Positions 13,274-22,963 of a stretch of 64,000 nt of DNA are shown piece after piece. Numbering within the stretch: position 1 is the first letter of the stretch; each line of letters opens with the position of its first letter. Under the pieces are notes generated by a model. That model did no database searches and had not been told where the DNA came from. It saw nothing but the letters and a program-made list of their open reading frames with translations. The position numbers and the translations under genes were made by a program. The stretch comes from Devriesea agamarum (GTDB lineage Bacteria; Actinomycetota; Actinomycetes; Actinomycetales; Dermabacteraceae): the NCBI RefSeq assembly GCF_900070355.1, contig NZ_LN849456.1, forward strand, positions 620,001-684,000, given 5' to 3'.

Positions 13274-15334
13274 CTATTCGCCAGCTTCGCGCAGCGCCCG
13301 ACGCCGCTCTTGAAGAGCGGTCATCCGGGTCATAATTTTTTGATACTCCTCGGCCTGAGCGACCGGGTCGGTGCGTTGGAGGCGGGTGCGTAAAACAGAG
13401 TATTCACGGGTGAACGAAAGCTCGGTAAGCCGACGCAATAGGTCAGCAGCAAGCCGGTCAATATCAGTCTGGGTGCGGGCGGGAAGCTCCGTCGACGCCA
13501 GTTCCTGAATGAGCGGACGCACGGTCTCCCCGGCGATCTCCAGCACCTCATCCAAATACCGGGCAGGGCTCAGAGTTCCATCGACCGCATCTAGCAGGGT
13601 CCCGGCGGCCAGCATCACGTCCCATACCCCTTGGAGGGCCGGAACATGGAAAGAGTCATCGGGCAGCAGGGACACCATCATGCGGTCAAGAGAGGTGGGT
13701 GCCTGCAGCATGACGGCAAGCGCCTGCACTTCGACCACACCGACCGGGTCCCTCGGGGACACGACATCGCGCAACCGCATAATAGGCGGGGGATCTGGGC
13801 TATCTGTTCTGCCTCGGTCACCGCCTGGAGGCATCGAAGCACCGTTGTCGGCCACACCAGCCGCCGCTGCGCCCGTCGAGCTCGCACCCCCACCATGAGA
13901 ATGGTTCAGGTGGTCGCGGGACCGGTCTGCATGGCGACCGGTGCTATATGCACCACTTCCGGCACGGGCTGCATCGTGCACTGCCCGCAACACCGTGCGT
14001 TCATCCATTCCCAGCCAACCAGCCAGACGGCGCGCATATTCGGGACGCATTGCGCGGTCCCGAATCCTTGCGACCACGGGCGCTGCCATCCTTAGGCCTG
14101 CCACTTGGCCTTCCACGGTGTCGAGATCGACCTGCGTGAGAACCGACTTGATTGCGAACTCAAACAGAGGTCGCCGCGAACTGACCAGAGCAGCAAGAGC
14201 CTCATCGCCTTTAGCTAGGCGCAAATCGCAGGGATCCATTCCGTTCGGCTCAACAGCAACGTACGTCTGCGCTACAAATCGCTGATCTTCATCGAAAGCT
14301 TTAAGGGCGGCTTTTTGCCCGGCGGCATCCCCGTCGAACGTGAAGATCACCTCGCCACCTAAACCACCTCCGCTGGTGTTGAGGCGTAAACCAGCAGCCG
14401 GGGAGGTATCCCCCATCACTCGGCGCACGATATTAATATGGTCGGCGCCGAAGGCCGTTCCGCACGAGGCGACGGCGGTATCAATTCCCGCGACGTGGGC
14501 GGCCATCACATCGGTGTATCCCTCCATCACCACCACTTGGCGTGTAGAGGCGATGGCCTTGCGGGCAAGATCGAGACCGTAGAGAACCTGAGATTTATGG
14601 TAAATCGACGTCTCGGGGGTGTTTAAGTACTTAGGCCCCTGATCTGATTCCAGAAGTTTGCGGGCGCCAAAACCAATCGTCTGTCCAGTAATGTCGCGTA
14701 TTGGCCAGACCAAGCGACCGCGAAAACGGTCATAGACCCCCCGTTGCCCCGTGGACACCAACCCAGAAGATGCCAGCTCCGGCTCAGTAAAGCCGCGCCC
14801 GCGCAGATGCTTTAGCAGTGCGTCCCAGCTTTCCGGCGCAAAACCGATTCCAAAATGCTCGGCGACAGAGCGGTCAAATCCGCGTTCCGCGAGAAATCGG
14901 CGGCCCGGCTGAGCAGCAGGCGTCATTAACTGCTCTTGAAAGAACTCTTCGGCAATGCGGTGGGCATCCAACAGCCGTTGGCGGCTTCCCAGATCGGGGC
15001 GCTCTACCCCGTGCCCTCCGGACGATTCCTCATAGTGCAGCTGAACACCGAAACGTGCCGCGAGCATCTCAACAGCTTCAACAAACGAGAGGTGGTTAAT
15101 CTTTTGCACAAAGGAGATCACATCCCCACCCTCATTGCACCCGAAACAATGCCAGTGGCCGAGGTGAGGTCGGATATGAAACGAGGGAGTTTTTTCGTCG
15201 TGAAATGGGCACAGACCTTTCATCGAGCCAACTCCGGCGCTGCGCAAGGTCACGTGCTCACTCACAACCTCGTCGATCCGAGCCCGCTCCCGCACCAGAT
15301 CGACATCCTCGCGCCGGATTCGTCCCGCAGCCAT
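13274..15334 (-). CDS. dnaG: DNA primase
   Basis: A 686-residue primase that makes RNA primers at the fork. The N-terminal zinc ribbon is LCPFHDEKTPSFHI / GHWHCFGCNEGGD. The catalytic core has VVMEGYTDVMA and the TOPRIM acidic cluster FTFDGDAAGQKAALKAF. A Ser/Gly-rich linker (residues ~470-520) leads to the C-terminal helicase-interaction domain. A ~17-residue Gly/Ser/Asn insertion (SPAAGLRLNTSGGGLGG) precedes the second TOPRIM motif, probably a lineage loop. The ATG at 15334 is preferred because it shares its A with the dgt stop (TGATG) and has CGGAG upstream; GTG at 15352 is an alternative. Confidence 0.95.
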   Translation of the reverse strand: MAAGRIRREDVDLVRERARIDEVVSEHVTLRSAGVGSMKGLCPFHDEKTPSFHIRPHLGHWHCFGCNEGGDVISFVQKINHLSFVEAVEMLAARFGVQLHYEESSGGHGVERPDLGSRQRLLDAHRIAEEFFQEQLMTPAAQPGRRFLAERGFDRSVAEHFGIGFAPESWDALLKHLRGRGFTEPELASSGLVSTGQRGVYDRFRGRLVWPIRDITGQTIGFGARKLLESDQGPKYLNTPETSIYHKSQVLYGLDLARKAIASTRQVVVMEGYTDVMAAHVAGIDTAVASCGTAFGADHINIVRRVMGDTSPAAGLRLNTSGGGLGGEVIFTFDGDAAGQKAALKAFDEDQRFVAQTYVAVEPNGMDPCDLRLAKGDEALAALVSSRRPLFEFAIKSVLTQVDLDTVEGQVAGLRMAAPVVARIRDRAMRPEYARRLAGWLGMDERTVLRAVHDAARAGSGAYSTGRHADRSRDHLNHSHGGGASSTGAAAAGVADNGASMPPGGDRGRTDSPDPPPIMRLRDVVSPRDPVGVVEVQALAVMLQAPTSLDRMMVSLLPDDSFHVPALQGVWDVMLAAGTLLDAVDGTLSPARYLDEVLEIAGETVRPLIQELASTELPARTQTDIDRLAADLLRRLTELSFTREYSVLRTRLQRTDPVAQAEEYQKIMTRMTALQERRRALREAGE

Positions 15335-16623
15335 CAGCGTCTCCGCTGGCACAGCGCATCGTGCAGACGCCGCGCTGAAAGATCGGTGTAGGAGGCGAGC
15401 TGATCGATCACAACGCGATGCCGAGCCGAATCATCCAGAGCCTGATGAAACATTTCCGCAAACAGCGGCGTCATATGAACGGGTCCGGTATCCAGTAACA
15501 AGGCGTGTAGGTCACGCAGAATTTGCTCTTGCTGTTCATACACCGGCTGCTGCGCGGCCGCGGCCATCACGTAGGTGGCTGCTAAGCCCTTGAGCACCGC
15601 AATTTCTAGCCGGGTCTCGTCGGGAACGATCACCCGAGCCTCATAGCGGCACACCGGGTGCTCACCGTACTGTGCGCGCGTGGCGTCCACAACTGAGCCG
15701 GTGAATCGCCCGATGAGCTGGCTCGTCATATCTTTGAGCGCCGCAGCCGAACGCATGGTCCCGGTGAAGTCCGCCACCCAGAATGGCTCTGCTTCTAACC
15801 GCGCGAGCGCACTATCGAGTTCACTGATGGGCACATCTGGCATATACCAGTCTTGAACCACGTACAGCGCTGCGTGGCGTTCCATGGCATCGCGCAGCAT
15901 GGACAGCTGCAACCGGCCACCGAACACGGCGTCCTCGATATCGTGCACGGAATAGGCGATATCGTCGGACGCATCCATCACCTGAGCTTCCAGGCACGCG
16001 ACCTGGTCGGGGGCTTTGTCTCGTGCCCAGGCAAACACGGGGGCGTCGTCTTCATAAACACCGAATTTTGACGAGTCCGGGTTCGGCCCTGAACCTCGAC
16101 GCCACGGATATTTCACTGCGGCATCCAGCGTCGCCCGGGTCAAGTTCAGACCGACTGGTCGGTCGCCGTCAAAAACCTTCGGTTCAAGCCGCGTGAGCAG
16201 CCGCAGCGTTTGCGCATTACCTTCAAAACCGCCGATATCCGCGCTGAGCGCATCGAGAACCTTTTCGCCGTTGTGTCCGAACGGTGGGTGTCCGAGGTCG
16301 TGAGAGAGGCAGGCGGCATCTACGATATCTGGGTCGCATCCCAGCTCACGGGCGATATCGCGTCCGACCTGGGCCACTTCCAGCGAATGGGTGAGGCGAG
16401 TGCGGATGAAGTCGTGTGATCCGGCGCCAAGTACCTGTGTTTTTGCCCCGAGCCGGCGCAGAGCGGAGGAATGCAAGATTCTGGCGCGGTCGCGTTGGAA
16501 GGCCGTTCGCGCCTGCGATTTAGGAGGTTCAGGATGTTGACGCTGCACATCGTGCGCGCTGTAGCCGCTGCGTGAGGCTTCTCCCCTCGCCGCTGTGACG
16601 GACCCTGAATGTCCGTTGGCCAT
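15334..16623 (-). CDS. dgt: Deoxyguanosinetriphosphate triphosphohydrolase-like protein
   Basis: A 429-residue HD-domain dNTP triphosphohydrolase. RTRLTHSLEVAQVGRDIA supplies the first His, ACLSHDLGHPPFGHNGE the HD pair and the following His, and MDASDDIAYSVHDIEDA the last Asp. It cleaves dNTPs to nucleoside plus triphosphate and helps balance pools. The start is ATG 16623, two bases after the dus stop with GGGAGG upstream; the longer frame to 16782 overlaps dus. Its end overlaps dnaG. The dus-dgt-dnaG order is common in actinobacteria. Confidence 0.93.
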   Translation of the reverse strand: MANGHSGSVTAARGEASRSGYSAHDVQRQHPEPPKSQARTAFQRDRARILHSSALRRLGAKTQVLGAGSHDFIRTRLTHSLEVAQVGRDIARELGCDPDIVDAACLSHDLGHPPFGHNGEKVLDALSADIGGFEGNAQTLRLLTRLEPKVFDGDRPVGLNLTRATLDAAVKYPWRRGSGPNPDSSKFGVYEDDAPVFAWARDKAPDQVACLEAQVMDASDDIAYSVHDIEDAVFGGRLQLSMLRDAMERHAALYVVQDWYMPDVPISELDSALARLEAEPFWVADFTGTMRSAAALKDMTSQLIGRFTGSVVDATRAQYGEHPVCRYEARVIVPDETRLEIAVLKGLAATYVMAAAAQQPVYEQQEQILRDLHALLLDTGPVHMTPLFAEMFHQALDDSARHRVVIDQLASYTDLSARRLHDALCQRRR

Positions 16624-16625
16624 GA

Positions 16626-17870
16626 TCACCCTCCCGAAATCGATAACTCGGCCTGGTGCAGCCGTGCCGCGAGATCCGGTGTGATCTCCCGGGTCTGCAT
16701 CCACCCCTCCGGCACGGCGGGACGCTTGGGGTGACCCGCCCGACCGCGAGGCCCCTCCACCACCGGCCCCGGATACGGGCAACCCAAGTCCAGCCGTTCG
16801 AGTTTGGTATCCAAGTCACGTAAAGATTCCATGGTGGTGAGGGCTTGGCGTACCGCCCCGCCCACCGGGTACCCCTTGAAATACCAGGAGACATGTTTTC
16901 TCAGATCTCGAACCCCGCGCCCCTCATCGCCAAAGTATTCAACCAGCAGTTCTGCATGACGACGGAGAATAGCTGCGACCTCCCGCAAGCCAGGCCGAAC
17001 CCGATCCGGTAATCCGTGAAAACCCGCGGCGAGGTCTGCGAAGAGCCAGGGACGGCCTTGGCATCCACGCCCCACGACCACACCATCGCAGCCGGTTTGC
17101 TCGCACATGGCAAGCGCATCGTCAGCCGACCAGATATCTCCGTTTCCCAGCACCGGAATCTCAGTAATCAGCTGTTTCAGATCGGCAATGGCATCCCAAT
17201 GCGCGGTTCCCGAATAGTGCTGAGCGGCAGTTCGCCCATGCAGAGCAATTGCTTTGGCCCCAACTTCCTGCGCAATCAGCCCAGCATCGCGATAGGTCAG
17301 ATGGTCTTTGTCGATACCCATCCGGGTTTTGACCGTCACCGGGATGTGCTCAGCAGCTTCAACCGCTCCCCGAACGATCTGCGTAAACAGCTCGGTTTTC
17401 CACGGCAGCACGGCCCCTCCGCCGTTGCGGGTAACCTTCGGCACCGGACATCCGAAATTGAGATCGATGTGATCGGCTCGGTCTTCTTCTCTGAGCATCA
17501 CCACCGCGGCGCGTACAGTCGCCGGATCCACGCCATACAGCTGCACCGAGCGCGGGGTCTCCCGTTCATGGCAGGTGATGAGGCGCATCGACTCGGGTGT
17601 TCGCTCGACCAGGGCCCGGGAGGTAACCATCTCGGAGACGAAGAGCCCGCCGTCGTGCTGGCTATACCGTGCACCAAACTCGCGGCACAGCAGACGAAAC
17701 GGCATGTTGGTAATTCCCGCCATGGGAGCAAGCACAACTGGGGTGTCTACCGTAATTGGGCCGATGGTCAGGTCACGGCTGATCCCAACGTGATTAGCAG
17801 CCGCTGCCCGGTCCACCGTATTTTCAGTGCGATCAGTTCCCACAGATGTCATCGCTCCCAAGTCTCCCAT
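16626..17870 (-). CDS. dusB: tRNA-dihydrouridine synthase
   Basis: A 414-residue FMN enzyme reducing uridines in tRNA D loops. Motifs: VVLAPMAGITNMPFRLLCRE (FMN barrel start), IDLNFGCPVPKVTRNGGGAV with the catalytic Cys, VKTRMGIDKDHLTY, ALHGRTAAQHYSG, GNGDIWSADDALAM and VVVGRGCQGRPWLF. The C-terminus has the RNA-binding helix with HVSWYFKGYP. GTG/ATG alternatives near the start (17870, 17852) cannot be separated firmly. It lies 100 bases downstream of glyS on the same strand. Confidence 0.92.
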   Translation of the reverse strand: MGDLGAMTSVGTDRTENTVDRAAAANHVGISRDLTIGPITVDTPVVLAPMAGITNMPFRLLCREFGARYSQHDGGLFVSEMVTSRALVERTPESMRLITCHERETPRSVQLYGVDPATVRAAVVMLREEDRADHIDLNFGCPVPKVTRNGGGAVLPWKTELFTQIVRGAVEAAEHIPVTVKTRMGIDKDHLTYRDAGLIAQEVGAKAIALHGRTAAQHYSGTAHWDAIADLKQLITEIPVLGNGDIWSADDALAMCEQTGCDGVVVGRGCQGRPWLFADLAAGFHGLPDRVRPGLREVAAILRRHAELLVEYFGDEGRGVRDLRKHVSWYFKGYPVGGAVRQALTTMESLRDLDTKLERLDLGCPYPGPVVEGPRGRAGHPKRPAVPEGWMQTREITPDLAARLHQAELSISGG

Positions 17871-17970
17871 CTCATCGCCTGCCCGGCGCTGATAACTCGG
17901 CCTCGCCCGGCGGCGCCAGAAAGACCGCCGGTACCGATTACTCAGGACACCACGGCACGACGCGCATTGA

Positions 17971-19365
17971 TTAGGCGCAGCCGATCAGACGTGAGCCGAG
18001 ATACTCCCTGACCTTGTCGAGTGCAACCCGCTCCTGGGTCATCGAGTCGCGCTCTCGGATGGTTACCGCTTGATCCTCCACGGTGTCAAAATCCACCGTC
18101 AGACAAAATGGTGTGCCGATTTCGTCCTGGCGGCGGTATCGCCGACCAATCGCACCGGAGAGGTCAACCTCGACGTTCCACAGCTGACGTAGCTCCTGCG
18201 CAACAGCTTTAGCTCGCGGCACGAGGTCCTCGCTCTTGGACAGCGGCAGCACCGCGACCTTCACCGGCGCCAATCGGGGATCTAGGCGCAGCACGGTGCG
18301 CTTATCCACTCCGCCCTTCGTATTAGGAGCTTCATCCTCGGTGTAGGCGTCGATCATGAAGGCCATCATTGAACGGGTCAATCCGAAGGACGGTTCGATC
18401 ACGTAGGGGGTGTACCGTTCGCCGCTGGGCTGGTCGAAATACTGCATTTTTGTACCTGACGCCTCGGTGTGGCTGCCGAGGTCGAAGTCGGTACGGTTTG
18501 CAACTCCCATCAGTTCGCCCCATGGGTTGCCCTGAAAACCGAATTTGTATTCGATGTCGATCGTGCCCGCACTGTAGTGCGCACGCTCGTCCTCCGGCAC
18601 GTCAAAACGCCGCATATTGTCAGGATTGATCCCCAGGTCCACAAACCAGTTCCAGCAGGTCTCAACCCACGCCTTGAAGTGCTCGTCCGCTTCAGCGGGC
18701 GGCGTGAAGTATTCGATCTCCATCTGCTCGAACTCACGGGTGCGGAAAATGAAATTGCCGGGCGTGATCTCGTTGCGGAAAGCCTTACCCACCTGGCCAA
18801 TCCCGAACGGAGGCTTCTGCCGTGCAGCGGTCACAACATTGAGGAAATTGATGAAAATTCCCTGCGCCGTCTCCGGTCGTAGATAGTGCAGGCCTTCCTC
18901 GTTATCGACCGCGCCGAGGTAGGTCTTCATCAGACCCGAAAAGAGCTGGGGCTCCGTCCATGCCCCTTCCTGACCAGTTTCAGGATCGCGAATATCAGCC
19001 AGCCCATTGACAGGGGGATGTCCATGCTTGGCAACGTAGGCCTCGATCAGGTGATCTTCGCGATACCGCTTATGTGTATGCAACGACTCCACCAAAGGAT
19101 CAGTGAAGGTGGCGACATGCCCGGACGCTTCCCACACGCGTGTGGGAAGGATCACCGACGAGTCCAGCCCCACCATGTCCTCGCGGCCCTGCACAAAAGT
19201 GCGCCACCACTGGCGCTTGATGTTCTCTTTAAGCTCCACCCCAAGCGGCCCGTAATCCCACGCTGACCTGGTGCCACCGTAAATCTCACCGCAGGGAAAA
19301 ACGAAACCTCGGCGCTTGGCAAGAGCGACGACATTATCCAGGGTGCTGGCGGGCGGCTTGGCCAC
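17971..19365 (-). CDS. glyS: Glycyl-tRNA synthetase (dimeric type)
   Basis: A 464-residue class II synthetase of the single-chain (GlyQS) type. [20 protein letters not shown] and [19 protein letters not shown] begin the catalytic domain. Motif 2 is [20 protein letters not shown] with MEIEYF, and motif 3 lies near [18 protein letters not shown]. The anticodon-binding domain follows ([16 protein letters not shown], then [15 protein letters not shown]). GTG at 19365 is the start, with GGAAG upstream. The divergent zinc-uptake operon starts ~100 bases away. Confidence 0.96.
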   Translation of the reverse strand: MAKPPASTLDNVVALAKRRGFVFPCGEIYGGTRSAWDYGPLGVELKENIKRQWWRTFVQGREDMVGLDSSVILPTRVWEASGHVATFTDPLVESLHTHKRYREDHLIEAYVAKHGHPPVNGLADIRDPETGQEGAWTEPQLFSGLMKTYLGAVDNEEGLHYLRPETAQGIFINFLNVVTAARQKPPFGIGQVGKAFRNEITPGNFIFRTREFEQMEIEYFTPPAEADEHFKAWVETCWNWFVDLGINPDNMRRFDVPEDERAHYSAGTIDIEYKFGFQGNPWGELMGVANRTDFDLGSHTEASGTKMQYFDQPSGERYTPYVIEPSFGLTRSMMAFMIDAYTEDEAPNTKGGVDKRTVLRLDPRLAPVKVAVLPLSKSEDLVPRAKAVAQELRQLWNVEVDLSGAIGRRYRRQDEIGTPFCLTVDFDTVEDQAVTIRERDSMTQERVALDKVREYLGSRLIGCA

Positions 19366-19451
19366 GGAACATCACTTCCATCGGGTCAGGGGATGCAGTT
19401 GGTACTGGGTCATCCTATCCGCGTTGTCTTTGACGACCTTCCCCGGGTGCT

Positions 19452-19466
19452 TGAAAATGATTGTCA
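19452..19466. promoter_or_regulatory. Zur-type (Fur-family) operator
   Basis: TGAAAATGATTGTCA is a 7-1-7 inverted repeat with one mismatch (TGAAAAT / TGACAAT), the shape recognised by Zur. It overlaps the start of the zinc-binding lipoprotein gene, whose operon also sits beside a zur gene. Repression under zinc sufficiency is expected. Confidence 0.75.
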
Positions 19467-20353
19467 TGCGCCTGCCCAAAACCATTCTCACCCTGCTGAT
19501 GTCATTAGGCCTGATCATCTCCGTCTCAGCCTGCTCAGCTGGAACATCCGCCAATCAGGGCAAGCCCGTCAGCATCGTCGCATCGAGTTATCCGCTGGAA
19601 TACCTGGCATCGCGCATCGGCGGCGAGCGAGCGCACGTCACCAACATCACGCCCCAGGGCACGGATCCACACAGCGTGGAACTATCCGTCAACCAGGTCC
19701 GAGGCGTCGCAGACGCTGACCTCCTGCTCTTCATCAAAGGTTTCCAGCCCCCGGTAGATGACGCCATCACCAGCCAATCCCTCACCAATGGACTGGACAT
19801 CGCGGCAACGGTGCCCATGCTTCCCAGCAGCACCGGCACCGACCCGCATTTCTGGCACGACCCGCTACGCATGGCACAGGTCGGCGACGCCACCGCGAAC
19901 AAGCTCGCCACCATTGATCCCGACGGTGCCGAAAGCTATCGCTCCCACGCGGCGAGCCTGCGCAAGGACCTCGAAGCTCTCGACGCCTCCCTCACCTCGC
20001 AGTACAGCGCATGCCACGGCGATAAGGCCTTCATCACCAGCCACGCAGCATTTAACTACTTAGAGTCCCGCTACGGACTCAAACAGGTGGGCATTACCGG
20101 CGTTGATCCCGAGTTTGAGCCCTCGCCTGCACGGCTCAAGGAAGTAGCCGATATCGCGAAGAAACAGCACGCGACCACCATATTTATGGAGAAAACCGCC
20201 AGCCCGAAAGTGGCTGAAAGCCTCGCGTCCTCCCTCGGCGTCAAAACCGACACCCTGTTCACCATGGAAACTAAACCGGAGTCCGGTGACTACCTCACCG
20301 CCATGCGCCATAACGCGGATGTGCTCACCGCAAGCTGGGGATGCCGATCATGA
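19466..20353 (+). CDS. znuA: Zinc ABC transporter substrate-binding lipoprotein
   Basis: A 295-residue cluster A-I solute-binding protein. A lipoprotein signal runs from MRLPKTILTLLMSLGLII to the lipobox SVSAC. Metal ligands sit in the usual order: GTDPHSVELS, TDPHFWHDPLRM, ITSHAAFNYLESRYGL and the late acidic site. There is no His-rich loop. The start at 19466 gives the best signal peptide; 19457 is also ATG, but both overlap the Zur box and neither has a clear ribosome site, so the message may be nearly leaderless. It binds zinc (manganese less likely) outside the membrane and passes it to the permease. Confidence 0.88.
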   Translation: MRLPKTILTLLMSLGLIISVSACSAGTSANQGKPVSIVASSYPLEYLASRIGGERAHVTNITPQGTDPHSVELSVNQVRGVADADLLLFIKGFQPPVDDAITSQSLTNGLDIAATVPMLPSSTGTDPHFWHDPLRMAQVGDATANKLATIDPDGAESYRSHAASLRKDLEALDASLTSQYSACHGDKAFITSHAAFNYLESRYGLKQVGITGVDPEFEPSPARLKEVADIAKKQHATTIFMEKTASPKVAESLASSLGVKTDTLFTMETKPESGDYLTAMRHNADVLTASWGCRS

Positions 20354-21072
20354 ACACGCAGTCAGCGGCGCTCAGCGCACACGACTTATGCGTGAATCTT
20401 GGGGGAACCCCCATCTTGCACACCATCAATTTGACGGTCAGCCACGGTGAGGTCCTGGCACTGCTGGGAGCTAACGGATCTGGGAAATCTACCCTCCTGC
20501 GCACGCTGGTGGGCATTCTTCCCCCGACCTCCGGCACAGCGTGTATCCGCGGCATCCCAGCGGTCCAGCGGGCAGCGCATCGCGATCTCGGCTATGTTCC
20601 CCAAACCACCGGCGAGACCGGCAACATCGCAGCGACCGCCGCTGAAACCGTTGCGACCGGTCTGCTTGGACCCTCACGGTGGCGAGCCTCCCTGCGCAAT
20701 CCACGGATCGCGGCGGCCCTTGACGATGTAGGGATGAGCCACCTGGCTTCTCAGCCCGTCACCGAAATGTCCGGTGGACAGCGTCAACGTATCCATATCG
20801 CCCGGGCCCTGGTTCGCTCCCCTGCCATTCTCGTGCTCGATGAGCCATTCACCGGAGTCGATCTCGACACCCAAAAATCCATCGCCGATCTGCTCACACA
20901 GTGGCATGCCTGGGGCACCACAATTGTCACCGTGCTGCATGAGCTCGGGCCCCTGGCTGATCTGGTCACCAGAAAAGTTACCCTCGACGCCGGCAGCGTA
21001 ATCAGCGACCGAATGATCCCGGCAACCCTCTCTGCATCCGCACCAGACACGATCGGAACCCCATCCCCGTGA
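20350..21072 (+). CDS. znuC: Zinc ABC transporter ATPase
   Basis: A 240-residue ABC ATPase: Walker A LLGANGSGKSTLLRTL, Q-loop near GYVPQTTGE, signature EMSGGQRQRIHIARAL, Walker B AILVLDEPFTGVD, and the switch His in TVLHELGPLA. ATG at 20350 overlaps the lipoprotein stop (ATGA); its own TGA overlaps the permease GTG. It powers zinc uptake through the neighbouring permease. Confidence 0.92.
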   Translation: MNTQSAALSAHDLCVNLGGTPILHTINLTVSHGEVLALLGANGSGKSTLLRTLVGILPPTSGTACIRGIPAVQRAAHRDLGYVPQTTGETGNIAATAAETVATGLLGPSRWRASLRNPRIAAALDDVGMSHLASQPVTEMSGGQRQRIHIARALVRSPAILVLDEPFTGVDLDTQKSIADLLTQWHAWGTTIVTVLHELGPLADLVTRKVTLDAGSVISDRMIPATLSASAPDTIGTPSP

Positions 21073-21941
21073 TCGAGCTTCTGAGCAGCCCCTTTCTTCG
21101 CTATCCCCTGATTATCGCGTTTTTGACCGGTCTCACCGCCCCGGTGATCGGAACCTACCTGGTTCAAAAACGCCTCGCGCTGCTGGGCGATGGACTCGGA
21201 CACGTCGCTCTCACCGGGGTGGCCGTGGGATGGTTCACCGGAAGTGTGCTCGGGGCCGGCGTTCCCGGAGCCTACGCGGTGCCCGGAGCCCTCGTAGCGT
21301 CAATCCTCGGCGCCCTAGCCATTGAGTACGTGCGGGAAAATGGACGAACCAGCCGCGACGTGGCGCTAGCGATATTGTTCTACGGAGGTATTGCCGGCGG
21401 CGTCGTCATTATCCAAGCTTCTGGTGGCACCAGCCAGAACCTGATGGCCTTTCTCTTCGGCTCAATCAGCACGGTCACGCTAATTGACCTCATCACCAGC
21501 GTAGTACTGAGCATCATCGTGCTCGGCATCGGTCTGGGCCTTCGACGGTTACTCTTCGCTGTCGGCAGTGATGAAGACTTTGCCCGAGCCACAGGGCTAC
21601 CCGTGCGAGCAATGAATATCTTGATAGCGGTGATTGCAGCCTTAACCGTCACCTTGTCCATGCGGATCGTGGGCGCTCTCATGGTCTCAGCTCTCATGAT
21701 CGTGCCGGTGGCCGCTGCCCAAACCATGGTCCGCGGTTTTGGACGCACGATGGCCTGCGCAATGAGCATCGGAACCGTGTGCGCAATAGCGGGCCTCATC
21801 ACGACCGCTTATGTCGATCTCCCACCCGGCGGTACCATCGTTTTGTTCACCATCGGTGTCTATATCCTCGGGCTCATCATCAGTGCGATCGTGCGCTTCG
21901 CCAGCGCGAAGCCGCCTGTGCGTAGATCAACCGACGGTTAG
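21069..21941 (+). CDS. znuB: Zinc ABC transporter permease
   Basis: A 290-residue ABC-3 family integral membrane protein with about eight hydrophobic segments and the family signature LALLGDGLGHVALTGVAVGW. A later MRIVGALMVSALMIVPVAAA stretch is typical of ZnuB/MntB proteins. GTG at 21069 overlaps the ATPase stop (GTGA). It forms the channel of the importer. Confidence 0.92.
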   Translation: MIELLSSPFLRYPLIIAFLTGLTAPVIGTYLVQKRLALLGDGLGHVALTGVAVGWFTGSVLGAGVPGAYAVPGALVASILGALAIEYVRENGRTSRDVALAILFYGGIAGGVVIIQASGGTSQNLMAFLFGSISTVTLIDLITSVVLSIIVLGIGLGLRRLLFAVGSDEDFARATGLPVRAMNILIAVIAALTVTLSMRIVGALMVSALMIVPVAAAQTMVRGFGRTMACAMSIGTVCAIAGLITTAYVDLPPGGTIVLFTIGVYILGLIISAIVRFASAKPPVRRSTDG

Positions 21942-22017
21942 GATGGAGACCGCCTATCCACGGCGACAACTGACAAGAACGTCGCAACTCAGCGACGTAT
22001 GCGGGAGGTAGCTAAGC

Positions 22018-22404
22018 GTGCAACGCACCACCAAACAGCGCACAGCGATACTTAGCGCACTCGCGGACGCGGACGATTTCCTCACCGCGCAACAACTGCA
22101 TGAGCTGATGAAGCAGACGGGCCAAGGGGTTGGCCTCGCCACTGTTTATCGCAACCTCACTGCCCTCGCATCAGCAGGGTTAGTCGATGTGTTGCGTACG
22201 GACGACGGGGAGTCAATTTACCGTCAATGCGACGCGGGCGGACATCACCACCACCTCGTATGTCGCCGTTGTGGGGCCACAGTTGAGTTCACGGCAGAAC
22301 CAATGGAATCCTGGGCTGACAATGTAGCTGGCCAGCATGGATTCACCGATATCCGGCACACGATGGAGATCTTCGGGCTCTGCCCTGCCTGCTCAGCGTC
22401 CTGA
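22018..22404 (+). CDS. zur: Zinc uptake regulator, Fur family
   Basis: A 128-residue Fur-family repressor. The N-terminal winged helix has QRTAILSALADADDFLTAQQ and VGLATVYRNLTALASAGLV. The dimer and metal domain has GGHHHHLVCRRCGATVEF and a C-terminal CPAC pair, the structural zinc site. The GTG start at 22018 has GGGAGG upstream. It lies ~75 bases after the zinc transporter genes in the same direction, and the operator upstream of them matches, so Zur is the natural assignment. Confidence 0.9.
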   Translation: MQRTTKQRTAILSALADADDFLTAQQLHELMKQTGQGVGLATVYRNLTALASAGLVDVLRTDDGESIYRQCDAGGHHHHLVCRRCGATVEFTAEPMESWADNVAGQHGFTDIRHTMEIFGLCPACSAS

Positions 22405-22471
22405 TCTTGACAGGCCATATCCTCGATCCTGGGAAGGAGCTCTGACACTGGGTGGAAGAGCCGTTGAGCCC

Positions 22472-22963
22472 ATGATGGAGTGGATTGAGTCCCTCCCCTT
22501 GGCTTTAGCCTTCGTTTTTCTCTACCTCGTGGTGCTGAGCCGAGCGGGAGGAACCTATCTACTCGGGCGTCTCGCCCACCACTTAGCCGATCGAGGACGC
22601 CTGCACACATTCCTCAATTCTGAGCGCACCACCCGCGCCCGCCGCGTTGTCAACACCTACGGAGCCCCGGTCGTCGCCGTCAGCTTCCTCACCATAGGTT
22701 TCCAAACAGCGGTCAATGCTGCCGCCGGACTCACCCGGATGCCGCTTAGGCGTTACCTTCCTGCGCTCCTCATCGGAGGGGCGGTCTGGGCGCTGCTGTA
22801 CGCAACCGTGGGCTTGGCCGTGATCTGGCTATGGCTCGACCTGCTATGGACTTCACCGTGGGCGGCTGTCGCCGTGGTGATCCTCGTGTGCGCGGTGACT
22901 ACGTGGTGGTGGGTGCGTCGACGGCGCCGCCATAACGCCGATCCCTCTGCGCATACTCGCTGA
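22472..22963 (+). CDS. DedA/VTT-type membrane protein
   Basis: A 163-residue membrane protein with a short DedA-like core: [17 protein letters not shown] near the start, then [37 protein letters not shown] and [17 protein letters not shown]. It ends in an Arg-rich tail. DedA proteins include lipid-carrier flippases such as those for undecaprenyl phosphate. The gene converges on uppS, which makes that lipid, and their ends overlap by 65 bases. The link is suggestive only. It has no strong ribosome site; ATG 22475 is an alternative start. Confidence 0.7.
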   Translation: MMEWIESLPLALAFVFLYLVVLSRAGGTYLLGRLAHHLADRGRLHTFLNSERTTRARRVVNTYGAPVVAVSFLTIGFQTAVNAAAGLTRMPLRRYLPALLIGGAVWALLYATVGLAVIWLWLDLLWTSPWAAVAVVILVCAVTTWWWVRRRRRHNADPSAHTR

